NCBI GenBank assembly: GCA_944325615.1
Contig: CALVAU010000135.1
Span: 1 to 8,299, forward strand
Direction: 5' to 3'
Length of the DNA stretch: 8,299 nucleotides
From: Candidatus Gastranaerophilales bacterium
GTDB taxonomy: Bacteria; Cyanobacteriota; Vampirovibrionia; Gastranaerophilales; Gastranaerophilaceae
The position numbers and the translations under genes are program-made. This document shows, one piece after another, positions 1-6,995 of the stretch (within the stretch, counting starts at the first letter, position 1; every line of letters starts with the position of its first letter). The notes beneath the pieces were generated by a model. The model searched no databases, was not told the DNA's origin, and saw nothing but the letters and a program-made list of their open reading frames with translations.

Positions 1-308
1 AAGCTCAAACTGAAGCTCGTATGTTGATGCTTGCAACAAATAATATCCTAGCTCCGGCAACAGGAAAACCAATTATTACACCAACTCAAGATATGGTATT
101 AGGTATGTATTACTTAACTATCTTGAAGAATCCTGAGTCTGATCCTAAAGGATATTTCTACAACTTCCAAGATGCAATTTCAGCACTTGAAGTCGGTGTA
201 ATTGATTTACACGATAAAATTGTTGTAAGAGATGAACATGGTGAAAGGATTGAAACAACAGCAGGAAGAATTATATTCAACGAGGCTGTAAGAAAAGCTC
301 TTGCATAA
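1..308 (+). CDS. rpoC1: RNA polymerase beta-prime subunit, N-terminal half (RpoC1/gamma), 3' end only
   Basis: This is the C-terminal ~101 residues of the first part of a split beta-prime subunit; the reading frame enters at base 3 and stops with TAA at 306-308. The stretch around TNNILAPATGKPIITPTQD, followed by MVLGMYYLT, matches the conserved beta-prime segment downstream of the active site (E. coli has a near-identical NNILSPANGEPIIVPSQD). The catalytic NADFDGD motif would lie upstream of the window. The protein ends shortly after TTAGRIIFNEAV, which is where I recall cyanobacterial and plastid RpoC1 ending; the rest of beta-prime continues in rpoC2, 59 bases downstream and in a different frame. 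It acts in the core RNA polymerase with RpoC2, RpoB and RpoA. It is presumably preceded by rpoB and transcribed with it and rpoC2. Confidence 0.95.
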   Translation, partial: AQTEARMLMLATNNILAPATGKPIITPTQDMVLGMYYLTILKNPESDPKGYFYNFQDAISALEVGVIDLHDKIVVRDEHGERIETTAGRIIFNEAVRKALA

Positions 309-367
309 AAAGCAGCAGCAAATACCATAAATTGTAAGCTATATTAATAAGAAAAAGGAAATATAGA

Positions 368-3300
368 ATGGAAACATATACAAATTCAAAGAAAACTCTT
401 GATTATATAAACAAACAGATGGACAAAAAAGGTTTAAACAACCTATTGTCTCAGATATATCTTGAGTTTGGCGGAGCTAAAACCGCAGAGCTTGCAAACA
501 GTTTGAAAAATTTGGGTTATAAATATGCAACCAAATCAGGTACAACTATTTCAATTGCAGATTTGCAAGTTCCATCTGTAAAAAAAGAATTGCTTCAAGA
601 AGCAGAAAAAGAGATTGAAAAATCAACAAACAGATATTTAAAAGGTGAAATTACAGAGGTAGAAAGATATACAAAAGTTATTGACACTTGGTCTGAAACA
701 ACAGAAAAATTGACAGCACAAGTTGTTGAAAATTTTGATAAATTAAACCCTGTATATATGATGGCGTTCTCAGGTGCGAGAGGTAACTTGTCACAGGTAT
801 CACAATTAGTTGGTATGCGTGGTTTGATGGCAGACGCACAAGGGCAAATCATCGACTTACCAATTAAATCAAACTTTAAAGAAGGTTTGTCAGTTACTGA
901 ATACATTATTTCATCATACGGTGCTCGTAAAGGTCTTGTAGATACAGCGTTGAAAACAGCTGACTCTGGATACTTAACAAGACGTTTGGTTGACGTTGCT
1001 CAAGATGTAATTATTCGTGCAGATGATTGCCATACAACAAAATCAATCAACATGAAACCTATTACAAACGGAGATGCCGTAATTGTTCCTCTAATTGACA
1101 GATTATTAGGAAGAACTATTGCGGAAGACATTGTAGATACTGATGGTACAGTTCTTGTAAAATCTGGAACGACAATGAACCGTGATGATATTAAAAAAGT
1201 TGCACACTTGAATCTTCAAGAGTTGAAAGTTCGATCAGGTTTAACTTGCGGACTTGAGTATGGTATTTGTCAAAAGTGCTATGGCTGGGCAATGACTACT
1301 CAAAAATTGGTTGATATCGGTGAAGCAATCGGTATTATTGCAGCTCAATCAATCGGTGAACCTGGTACACAGTTAACCATGAGAACATTCCACACTGGTG
1401 GTGTATTTAAAGGTGCCGGTGCAATGAAAGCAATTGAGGCAAAATCTGCAGGGGAAGTTATTTCTAACGTAAGAACAAGAGAAGTTAGAACTCGTCATGG
1501 TGATGTTGTAAAAGTTGCCAATTACGAAGCTGATATTGAAGTAAAAGGTGCTAAACGTACTGATAAATATCACATTCCTGCAGGATCTACAGTATACTTT
1601 GAAAATGGTATGCAGGTAGAAAAAGGATTCAAATTAGCAACTTATGAGCCAGTATCATCAGGTGACGGTTCTCGTTTGACTGAAAAAGCTACTAAAGATA
1701 TTACATCTGATTTAAGTGGTGAAGTTTTATATGAAGACTTTATCGCAGATGAGAAAAAAGACCGTCAAGGAAACATTTCAAGAACTACAAATAAACAAGG
1801 TATTATTTGGGTTTTAGGTGGGGACGTATACAACCTGCCAGGCGGCTCAAAAGTTCTAGTGAAAAATGAACAAAAAGTTACTGAAGGTGAAAAATTAGCA
1901 GAAACTTTAACTATTTCTGAACATGGCGGTGAAGTTCGTTTTGGTGAAGATTTAGTTATAGAAGATGTTAAATTTGAAGGTAAAAATATTAAAAAGATTG
2001 TCCAAGGTAAAGAATTGACAATTGTAATAGCCTCTTTACAGCCTGAAAATGCTACTTTTGAGCAAACTAAAAAAGAACAACTTTGGACAGTTGACAAAAC
2101 TGGTGAAAAATACATTGTAAAAGCTCCGGTAGATACTCCTGTAGAAAACGGAATGATTATAGCAGAGCTTTTAGATGATGAATGTGCTGTTACATCTTCA
2201 GGTGAAATCAGATACATAGATGTAGAAGTTGATGAAAATCAAATCATTACAAAACCTGGATCTGTAGTATTTATTCCTGAAGAAATTCACCAAATATCAA
2301 AAGACAGCTCATTGAAAATGGTAGAAAACGGTACATTTGTTACAGCAGGTACTGAAGTTGTAAAAGATGTATATTGCCATATCGATGGTATTGTTGAATT
2401 TAAAGAATTTAACGATATAATTCATGAAATTACTGTAAGACCTGGAGAAATTCATAATTTATCAAGTATTTCAGAATTGAAAGTTGATGAAGGTGAAGTT
2501 GTTAAAAAAGGTACGGTAATTGCAGAAGGTATCAAGGCTAAAGAAACATCTATTATCACGATAATGGATTCAGCTAATGATGATATTGATATAGATGACC
2601 TTGATGAAGAATTGGATTCTACACTTTCTTTAGATGAAGATAATATTGCAAATCAACCTGTACAAATTTTAATCAGACCTGTACAAGTACTTAATGTAGA
2701 TCAAAAAGCTGTATCTATTAAATTTAATACAACTGATAATTTGATTGATATAGTACCAGTAACTCAATTGCAATACAAAGATGGTGCAAGAGTTAGAAAC
2801 TTGGACGGATCAACAATTACAAGAACAAGTTTAGTTCTTCAAATGCAAGGCTATCTATCACACTTAAAAGGTATGGTAGAGTTAGATGAAAAAGGTAATT
2901 TGAGAATTGTTGTTCTTGAGAACTTGATTGTCCGTCGTGAATTTGAAGGAAATTCAAAATTGATGTCTTCTCTTCAAACTGAGTTATTAGTAAAAGACGG
3001 ACAAACAATAGATCCAAAAACACCCGTTGCTAAAACTCAGGTACTTGCAATAAACGATGGTACTGCTTCAATTAATCATGACAATGAAGAAGCAAGAAGA
3101 TTGTTAATTGTATGTGACAACTATGAAACTGTTATTAATGTAAAAGGCAAAGCATCAGTTAAGAAAGGTGACTTTGTAAAACTTGATTCTATTTTGACAG
3201 ATGACGGAGAAAAATCACCTGTATCAGGAAGAATTGTTTCTGTAAATAAGGGCGAAATAAAAATCAGAAACGGTCGTCCATATTTGATTAGCCCTGGTAC

Positions 3301-4228
3301 AATGCTTCAAGTAGAATCAGGTGCGTTAGTATTACGTGGTGATATTATCGCAACATTGGTATTCGAAAGACAAAAAACAGGTGATATCGTACAAGGTCTT
3401 CCGAGAGTAGAAGAGCTTTTAGAAGGTCGTAAACCTAAAGATTGTGCAATTCTAGCTGAAATGGACGGAGTTGCAGAAATCGAAACTGATGATGATTTGC
3501 CAAGATTATATTTGGTAACTGAAAATGGTCGTACTGAAATTAAGTATGCTATTGATGCAAATATAATTGTTCAAGATAAGCAAAAAATCAAAAAAGGTGA
3601 ACCTTTGACAAGTGGACCTTTGAATCCGCATGATGTAATCAGACTTTGCGGACCTGAAGCTGCTCAACAATACTTAGTAGACGAAGTTCAACGTGTATAC
3701 CGTTCTCAAGGAGTAGAAATTGCTGATAAACACGTAGAAATTATTGTTCGTCAAATGACTAAGAAAGTTAAAGTAGTAGATGCAGGAGATACAACATTAT
3801 TACCGGGTGAATTGGTTGAAATCCAACACTTTGAGGCTGTAAACAAACAAGCTGAAGAGGAAGGAAAAGCTCCAGCAACTTGTGAATATATGTTGTTAGG
3901 TATCACAAAAGCTTCATTGAATACAGAAAGCTTCATTTCAGCTGCTTCATTCCAAGAAACAACAAGAATTTTGACCGAAGCTGCAGTTGATGGAAAGAAA
4001 GATATGCTAAGAGGATTGAAAGAAAACGTAATTATCGGTCGTTTAATCCCAGCAGGTACAGGATTCCATCATTTGACAAATGCAAATGAAGAAAAAGAAC
4101 GCGAAGCAAGAAAACGTGCAGTAGCACAAAGAAATCAGGCAAGAAAACCGTCTGCGATTTTGGAAGAAATCGAAGGTATGTTTGGGGCTCCTGATTTCCA
4201 ATTAGACGATAATCAAGATGATAATTAA
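368..4228 (+). CDS. rpoC2: RNA polymerase beta-prime subunit, C-terminal half (RpoC2), with large trigger-loop insertion
   Basis: 1286-residue second half of split beta-prime. AAGGA at 355-359 sits 8 bases before the ATG. Visible in order: start of the split homology (about 9-75); bridge helix (about 174-210, including GARKGLVDTALKTADSGYL); the second zinc site Cys221, Cys294, Cys301, Cys304 (E. coli C814/C888/C895/C898); trigger helix with GEPGTQLTMRTFHTGG, whose Met338, Arg339 and His342 correspond to E. coli M932, R933 and H936. The second trigger-loop arm resumes only at about residue 1004 (TGDIVQGLPRVEELLEGR), leaving an insertion of roughly 650 residues. This matches the position and approximate size of cyanobacterial SI3, built of sandwich-barrel hybrid motifs. 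The canonical C-terminal region (GITKASLNTESFISAASFQE from 1178) is followed by a charged tail (about 1239-1286). Total length is close to the ~1300 residues of cyanobacterial RpoC2. No residue expected for catalysis is missing. It is the last gene of the operon before a strong terminator. Confidence 0.98.
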   Translation: METYTNSKKTLDYINKQMDKKGLNNLLSQIYLEFGGAKTAELANSLKNLGYKYATKSGTTISIADLQVPSVKKELLQEAEKEIEKSTNRYLKGEITEVERYTKVIDTWSETTEKLTAQVVENFDKLNPVYMMAFSGARGNLSQVSQLVGMRGLMADAQGQIIDLPIKSNFKEGLSVTEYIISSYGARKGLVDTALKTADSGYLTRRLVDVAQDVIIRADDCHTTKSINMKPITNGDAVIVPLIDRLLGRTIAEDIVDTDGTVLVKSGTTMNRDDIKKVAHLNLQELKVRSGLTCGLEYGICQKCYGWAMTTQKLVDIGEAIGIIAAQSIGEPGTQLTMRTFHTGGVFKGAGAMKAIEAKSAGEVISNVRTREVRTRHGDVVKVANYEADIEVKGAKRTDKYHIPAGSTVYFENGMQVEKGFKLATYEPVSSGDGSRLTEKATKDITSDLSGEVLYEDFIADEKKDRQGNISRTTNKQGIIWVLGGDVYNLPGGSKVLVKNEQKVTEGEKLAETLTISEHGGEVRFGEDLVIEDVKFEGKNIKKIVQGKELTIVIASLQPENATFEQTKKEQLWTVDKTGEKYIVKAPVDTPVENGMIIAELLDDECAVTSSGEIRYIDVEVDENQIITKPGSVVFIPEEIHQISKDSSLKMVENGTFVTAGTEVVKDVYCHIDGIVEFKEFNDIIHEITVRPGEIHNLSSISELKVDEGEVVKKGTVIAEGIKAKETSIITIMDSANDDIDIDDLDEELDSTLSLDEDNIANQPVQILIRPVQVLNVDQKAVSIKFNTTDNLIDIVPVTQLQYKDGARVRNLDGSTITRTSLVLQMQGYLSHLKGMVELDEKGNLRIVVLENLIVRREFEGNSKLMSSLQTELLVKDGQTIDPKTPVAKTQVLAINDGTASINHDNEEARRLLIVCDNYETVINVKGKASVKKGDFVKLDSILTDDGEKSPVSGRIVSVNKGEIKIRNGRPYLISPGTMLQVESGALVLRGDIIATLVFERQKTGDIVQGLPRVEELLEGRKPKDCAILAEMDGVAEIETDDDLPRLYLVTENGRTEIKYAIDANIIVQDKQKIKKGEPLTSGPLNPHDVIRLCGPEAAQQYLVDEVQRVYRSQGVEIADKHVEIIVRQMTKKVKVVDAGDTTLLPGELVEIQHFEAVNKQAEEEGKAPATCEYMLLGITKASLNTESFISAASFQETTRILTEAAVDGKKDMLRGLKENVIIGRLIPAGTGFHHLTNANEEKEREARKRAVAQRNQARKPSAILEEIEGMFGAPDFQLDDNQDDN

Positions 4229-4252
4229 TTATTTATCGGGAAGATAAAATGG

Positions 4253-4285
4253 CGGGGGATCTAATAAGGTTCCCCGTTTTGTTTT
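4253..4285 (+). terminator. Strong Rho-independent terminator of the rpoC1-rpoC2 operon
   Basis: Bases 4253-4276 fold into a hairpin with a 10-bp stem and a 4-base AATA loop. The outer five pairs are CGGGG with CCCCG; the inner five include two G-U pairs. TTTT at 4277-4280 and a second TTTT at 4282-4285 follow directly. It lies 24 bases after the rpoC2 stop and is strikingly GC-rich for this AT-rich window. Confidence 0.9.
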
Positions 4286-4363
4286 AATTAACCGTTTCAA
4301 ATTCTTTTGCTTTTTATCGAATAATTTTTACTGTTTTTGCATTATGTGTTTGGTTTCGTATTC

Positions 4364-4372
4364 TGTTATACT
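4364..4372 (+). promoter_or_regulatory. Extended -10 promoter for the DUF3137 gene pair
   Basis: TATACT at 4367-4372 is a near-consensus -10 box preceded by TGT at 4364-4366, an extended -10 (TGn). No good -35 box is seen at the usual 16-18 base spacing, consistent with extended -10 dependence. Transcription would start around 4379, giving a leader of only about 18 bases that contains the AAGGAG site. It lies downstream of the operon terminator, as expected for a new transcription unit. This is sequence inference only. Confidence 0.6.
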
Positions 4373-4384
4373 TTGTGTTTAATT

Positions 4385-4390
4385 AAGGAG
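4385..4390 (+). promoter_or_regulatory. Ribosome binding site that fixes the start of the first DUF3137 gene
   Basis: AAGGAG lies 6 bases before the ATG at 4397. The frame is open upstream to a TTG at 4337, but that TTG has no ribosome binding site and lies upstream of the predicted promoter, so 4397 is chosen as the start. Confidence 0.8.
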
Positions 4391-4396
4391 AATTGT

Positions 4397-5533
4397 ATGA
4401 AAACAAAAACGTTACCATCAACATCTGAAATCAGGCGTACATTTCATAAAATATACTATAAAGATATCGCGCCGGTTATGGAAAAATATGAAAAAAAACG
4501 GCAGTTTGAATGGTTAAAAATTTTTATAATTGAAGCGATATTAATAACTTTATTAATTATTGGATTAAAATTATTTTGGAGTTTTCTAATGTCAGAAAAA
4601 GCTGATCAGGCACTTTTCTGTTTATTTGTAAATTTATTTTTTCTGGGGGGCATTATGGGAGTGCCCATTGTAAACAATATAAATTTTGCTAAAAATTTGA
4701 AAAAGTCTTGTATGAACACAGTTGTTACAGCGTTTGGCGATATACAATGGTACAATATAGCAGTTTCTCAAATAGTAGATTCAACTATAAATACGGACTC
4801 TCAATTAAGAGAAAGTGAATTATTTTCTGTTTATAACAGACGTGCAGACGATGATATCTTTGAAGGTAAATTTAAAGATGTTAAATTCACGATTTCTGAA
4901 ACAAATCTTACATACGTTTCCGGCTCCGGTAAAAACAGAAGGGTTTATCCTGTTTTTGACGGTGTAATAATAAATTTTGAGGCAAATAAAACAATCAGAA
5001 ACAAGACAATTATAACAACAAAAAATGATTCAAATATAAGAAACAGAAACTGGTCAATATTTACGGTATTTTCTGTGCTTTTTTGTGTGGCAGCGGGAAT
5101 TATTGGTAAGGACTTTACCCTGTGTTTATACGGCATAGTTGGTATTGTCATTTTATTTAGTTTGATGTTAAACACATATAAATTGAAGAAAAATAAAAAA
5201 TATTTAAATGAAATAAAGCTGGAAGATACAGAATTTAATAAAAAATACAAAGCATATTCATCAGACGAGGTGGAAGGAAGGTATTTAATAACACCCGCAT
5301 TTATGGAAAGATTCAAGAATCTTCAAACGTCATTCGGTGCCCGCAGGACAAAATGTTCCTTCTACGGTAACAGTTTGATGTTTGCGATATCAACGGGTAA
5401 AAATCTTTTTGAAATCGGAAACCTTTTTACTCCTTTAAACAGCCCAAAGCAGCTGGAGAAATTTTTTAATGAACTGATATCAATTTTGGCGCTGATAGAT
5501 TATTTCAAACTCGACGAGAAAACAGGATTGTAA
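4397..5533 (+). CDS. DUF3137-type membrane protein, first of tandem pair
   Basis: 378-residue membrane protein of unknown function. A short charged N-terminus is followed by two membrane segments (about 39-63 and 71-93), a soluble stretch (about 100-218) containing FEGKFKDVKFTISETNLTYV, a second membrane hairpin (about 219-237 and 239-260), and a C-terminal soluble domain with EDTEFNKKY, YSSDEVEGRYLITPAFMERF and KCSFYGN. These blocks (F-x-G-x-(Y/F)-K-x-V, then Y-S-x-D-x-V-E-x-R-Y-x-(L/I)-T-P-x-F-M-E-R) match what I recall of the DUF3137 family (Pfam PF11335), which has no established biochemical function and often lies beside lemA; no lemA is visible here. The next gene, 17 bases on, is its paralogue, and the pair lies between its own promoter and terminator. 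Both soluble parts should lie on the same side of the membrane, probably the cytosol. Family assignment is from motif memory, not a search. Confidence 0.8.
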   Translation: MKTKTLPSTSEIRRTFHKIYYKDIAPVMEKYEKKRQFEWLKIFIIEAILITLLIIGLKLFWSFLMSEKADQALFCLFVNLFFLGGIMGVPIVNNINFAKNLKKSCMNTVVTAFGDIQWYNIAVSQIVDSTINTDSQLRESELFSVYNRRADDDIFEGKFKDVKFTISETNLTYVSGSGKNRRVYPVFDGVIINFEANKTIRNKTIITTKNDSNIRNRNWSIFTVFSVLFCVAAGIIGKDFTLCLYGIVGIVILFSLMLNTYKLKKNKKYLNEIKLEDTEFNKKYKAYSSDEVEGRYLITPAFMERFKNLQTSFGARRTKCSFYGNSLMFAISTGKNLFEIGNLFTPLNSPKQLEKFFNELISILALIDYFKLDEKTGL

Positions 5534-5550
5534 AAGTTAGGATAACGAAA

Positions 5551-6654
5551 ATGCAAGATAATATAAAAACTGGCTATTCAGATTTAGAAAATATGTTTAT
5601 AACACTTATTTTAGAACATGAAAGTGAGAGAAAAAAAAGAGTAAATATCTTAATTTTAATTATATTAAGCTTTGCGTGTTTGATTTTTGCTTTTTTATAT
5701 ATTATAAATGTATATTTTTATTCCGATGGAATCATATTGAATAAAGTTAATTTACAGTTTATTTTTTTATTTGTTATCCCAGTAATACTTCTTATAATCT
5801 ATTTTTGTATATTAATTATCAATCGATACAATAAAAATTTTAAATTATATTTGAAAAAAGCTTGTTTGCAAAAAGTTTTGACTCAATTGGGTGGTATAAA
5901 GTGGCAGTTTGGTAAAAAGACTATATCAAAAATTCAGCGAACAAATAGTATGCTATTACCTGATTACCATTATTTTAAAAATGAGGATACGTTTACTGGG
6001 AAATACAAAGACGTTAATTATTCGATAGCAGAAACAGGATTGTTTTACAGAGCTAAAAACCAGAATTATGGAGATACGAAAATTTATCATGGTGTTTTAA
6101 TTAATTTTGCAATAAATAAAAATATAAATGCAAAAACAATAGTTACTTCAAAAGGCGATAAAAATATTATGAATAACGCTTCATTATTTAGTGCAATATT
6201 AGCGTTGTCAGTTTTTATAATTTTAGCGGGGGAATATTGGTTTTTAATGTTTATCGCAATGATGCTAGGGCTATTGGTTGCGTCATTGGTTTTAATATTT
6301 CATTCAAAAGAGAAAGTGGAAAATTTAAAAAAGATAGTCCTTGAAGATCCAATATTTAATAAAAAATACACTGCATATTCTCAAGATGAAGTAGAGGGAC
6401 GTTATTTACTTACAACCGGATTTATGGAAAGATTTAACAACGTACGTACAGCATTTGGCGTAAACAATATAAAATGTTCATTCTATGATAATGATTTTAT
6501 GCTCGCAATCAGGACTGGAAAAGATTTGTTTGAGTTAGGAAGCATTTTTACTCCGCTAAAAAATCCAAAATATATTAGAAAATTTATAGAGGAATACATT
6601 TCAATAATTTCTCTTATAGATTACTTCAAATTTGATGAAAAAACAGGATTATAA
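5551..6654 (+). CDS. DUF3137-type membrane protein, second of tandem pair
   Basis: 367-residue paralogue of the preceding gene with the same layout: membrane segments at about 32-54 and 68-90, a soluble stretch (about 96-210) with FTGKYKDVNYSIAETGLFY, membrane segments at about 211-227 and 229-250, and a C-terminal domain. The last 103 residues align with the neighbour without gaps, 68 of 103 identical by hand count, and both proteins end in DEKTGL. The first ~100 residues show almost no similarity beyond hydrophobicity. The start is supported by AGGA at 5539-5542, 8 bases before the ATG. The 17-base gap implies co-transcription, and perhaps a hetero-oligomer or divergent partners rather than simple dosage. 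The codons for the shared C-terminus have drifted at silent positions, so the duplication is not recent. Function is unknown. Confidence 0.8.
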   Translation: MQDNIKTGYSDLENMFITLILEHESERKKRVNILILIILSFACLIFAFLYIINVYFYSDGIILNKVNLQFIFLFVIPVILLIIYFCILIINRYNKNFKLYLKKACLQKVLTQLGGIKWQFGKKTISKIQRTNSMLLPDYHYFKNEDTFTGKYKDVNYSIAETGLFYRAKNQNYGDTKIYHGVLINFAINKNINAKTIVTSKGDKNIMNNASLFSAILALSVFIILAGEYWFLMFIAMMLGLLVASLVLIFHSKEKVENLKKIVLEDPIFNKKYTAYSQDEVEGRYLLTTGFMERFNNVRTAFGVNNIKCSFYDNDFMLAIRTGKDLFELGSIFTPLKNPKYIRKFIEEYISIISLIDYFKFDEKTGL

Positions 6655-6677
6655 TTCCAAAAAAGATTTCTAAATAG

Positions 6678-6712
6678 AGCAGTGGATCTTTCAAAAGGTT
6701 TTCTGCTTTTTT
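6678..6712 (+). terminator. Rho-independent terminator after the DUF3137 pair
   Basis: AGCAG (6678-6682) pairs with CTGCT (6703-6707). After one T-T mismatch, seven further pairs (three of them G-U) close on a TCAA loop (6691-6694). The T-run 6707-6712 follows the stem. It starts 23 bases after the stop codon at 6654. The inner stem is weak, but position and T-run make it likely. Confidence 0.65.
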
Positions 6713-6741
6713 GTCGTAAATGTATTTGAAAGGATTTATAT

Positions 6742-6906
6742 ATGGCAAGAATTATTGAAGGAAAAAGAAGAATTATCAAAATGTCTGTGGATGACATATT
6801 GAATGTAGTCAGAGAATATCAACAAATTACAAAAGGGGCTTGCTGTTATGAGCATACAAGGGAATTACTTGAAAAAGCAGTATTTTTCCTGCCCGAGGAT
6901 GTTTGA
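6742..6906 (+). CDS. Small protein of 54 residues, unknown function
   Basis: ATG at 6742 with AAAGGA (6729-6734) 7 bases upstream; TGA stop at 6904-6906. The N-terminus is basic (MARIIEGKRRIIK); the rest looks mostly helical and amphipathic, with SVDDILNVVREYQQI, a Cys-Cys pair at residues 34-35, a helix around HTRELLEKAVFFL and the end PEDV. It has no signal peptide or membrane segment, so it is probably cytosolic. The clear ribosome binding site, the sensible residue composition and its filling of an otherwise empty 340-base gap support a real gene. It lies just past the terminator of the DUF3137 pair and has no obvious promoter of its own, so it may be expressed by readthrough. I do not recognise a family; the basic N-terminus could suit nucleic-acid binding, but that is speculation. 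Confidence 0.7.
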   Translation: MARIIEGKRRIIKMSVDDILNVVREYQQITKGACCYEHTRELLEKAVFFLPEDV

Positions 6907-6914
6907 AAAATATA

Positions 6915-6942
6915 TTGTTAACTATATGTAAATATTTAATAT
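6915..6942 (+). promoter_or_regulatory. Possible promoter for the 141-residue membrane-hairpin protein gene
   Basis: TTGTTA at 6915-6920 and TAATAT at 6937-6942 are separated by 16 bases. An alternative -10, TATTAT, lies at 6943-6948. The region is so AT-rich that chance matches are common, so this is tentative. Confidence 0.35.
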
Positions 6943-6982
6943 TATTATGGCAATAATTTTCTTGTTTTGTTTTATTAGGAGC

Positions 6983-6990
6983 AAGGAGGT
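6983..6990 (+). promoter_or_regulatory. Perfect Shine-Dalgarno sequence
   Basis: AAGGAGGT is fully complementary to the usual 16S rRNA 3' end and lies 5 bases before the ATG at 6996. It is the strongest ribosome binding site in the window and suggests high translation of the following gene. Confidence 0.85.
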
Positions 6991-6995
6991 CTGTA

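Noticed and set aside
311..320. AGC trinucleotide repeat just after rpoC1
   Set aside because: Only three units; not a meaningful repeat.
309..347. Possible stop-codon readthrough extension of RpoC1 (12 sense codons after the TAA, starting Lys-Ala-Ala-Ala)
   Set aside because: TAA is an efficient stop, the extension is short and low-complexity, and the family normally ends here; chance open frame is the simpler reading.
306..370. The rpoC1/rpoC2 break as a frameshift or sequencing error in a normal rpoC
   Set aside because: The break falls at the established cyanobacterial split site, rpoC2 has its own AAGGA and ATG, and the intervening 59 bases do not encode missing beta-prime sequence in any frame I read.
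1765..2217. 150-codon open frame on the minus strand within rpoC2
   Set aside because: It lies wholly opposite a conserved gene, has a low-complexity Ser/Pro/Phe-rich product, and shows no domain; it is an antisense shadow. The other minus-strand frames inside rpoC2 are rejected for the same reason.
4337..4396. Longer start (TTG at 4337) for the first DUF3137 protein, adding 20 residues
   Set aside because: No ribosome binding site precedes it, it lies upstream of the predicted transcription start, and the ATG at 4397 has a well-placed AAGGAG.
4945..5316. 123-codon open frame on the minus strand within the first DUF3137 gene
   Set aside because: The product is hydrophobic only because it mirrors AT-rich membrane-segment codons; it overlaps a well-supported gene completely.
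6941..6960. A/T-only hairpin (ATTATT with AATAAT) followed by TTTT as a terminator for the 54-residue gene
   Set aside because: Six A-T pairs are too weak for a convincing intrinsic terminator, and such inverted repeats are expected by chance in this composition. The same bases also overlap a possible -10 box.
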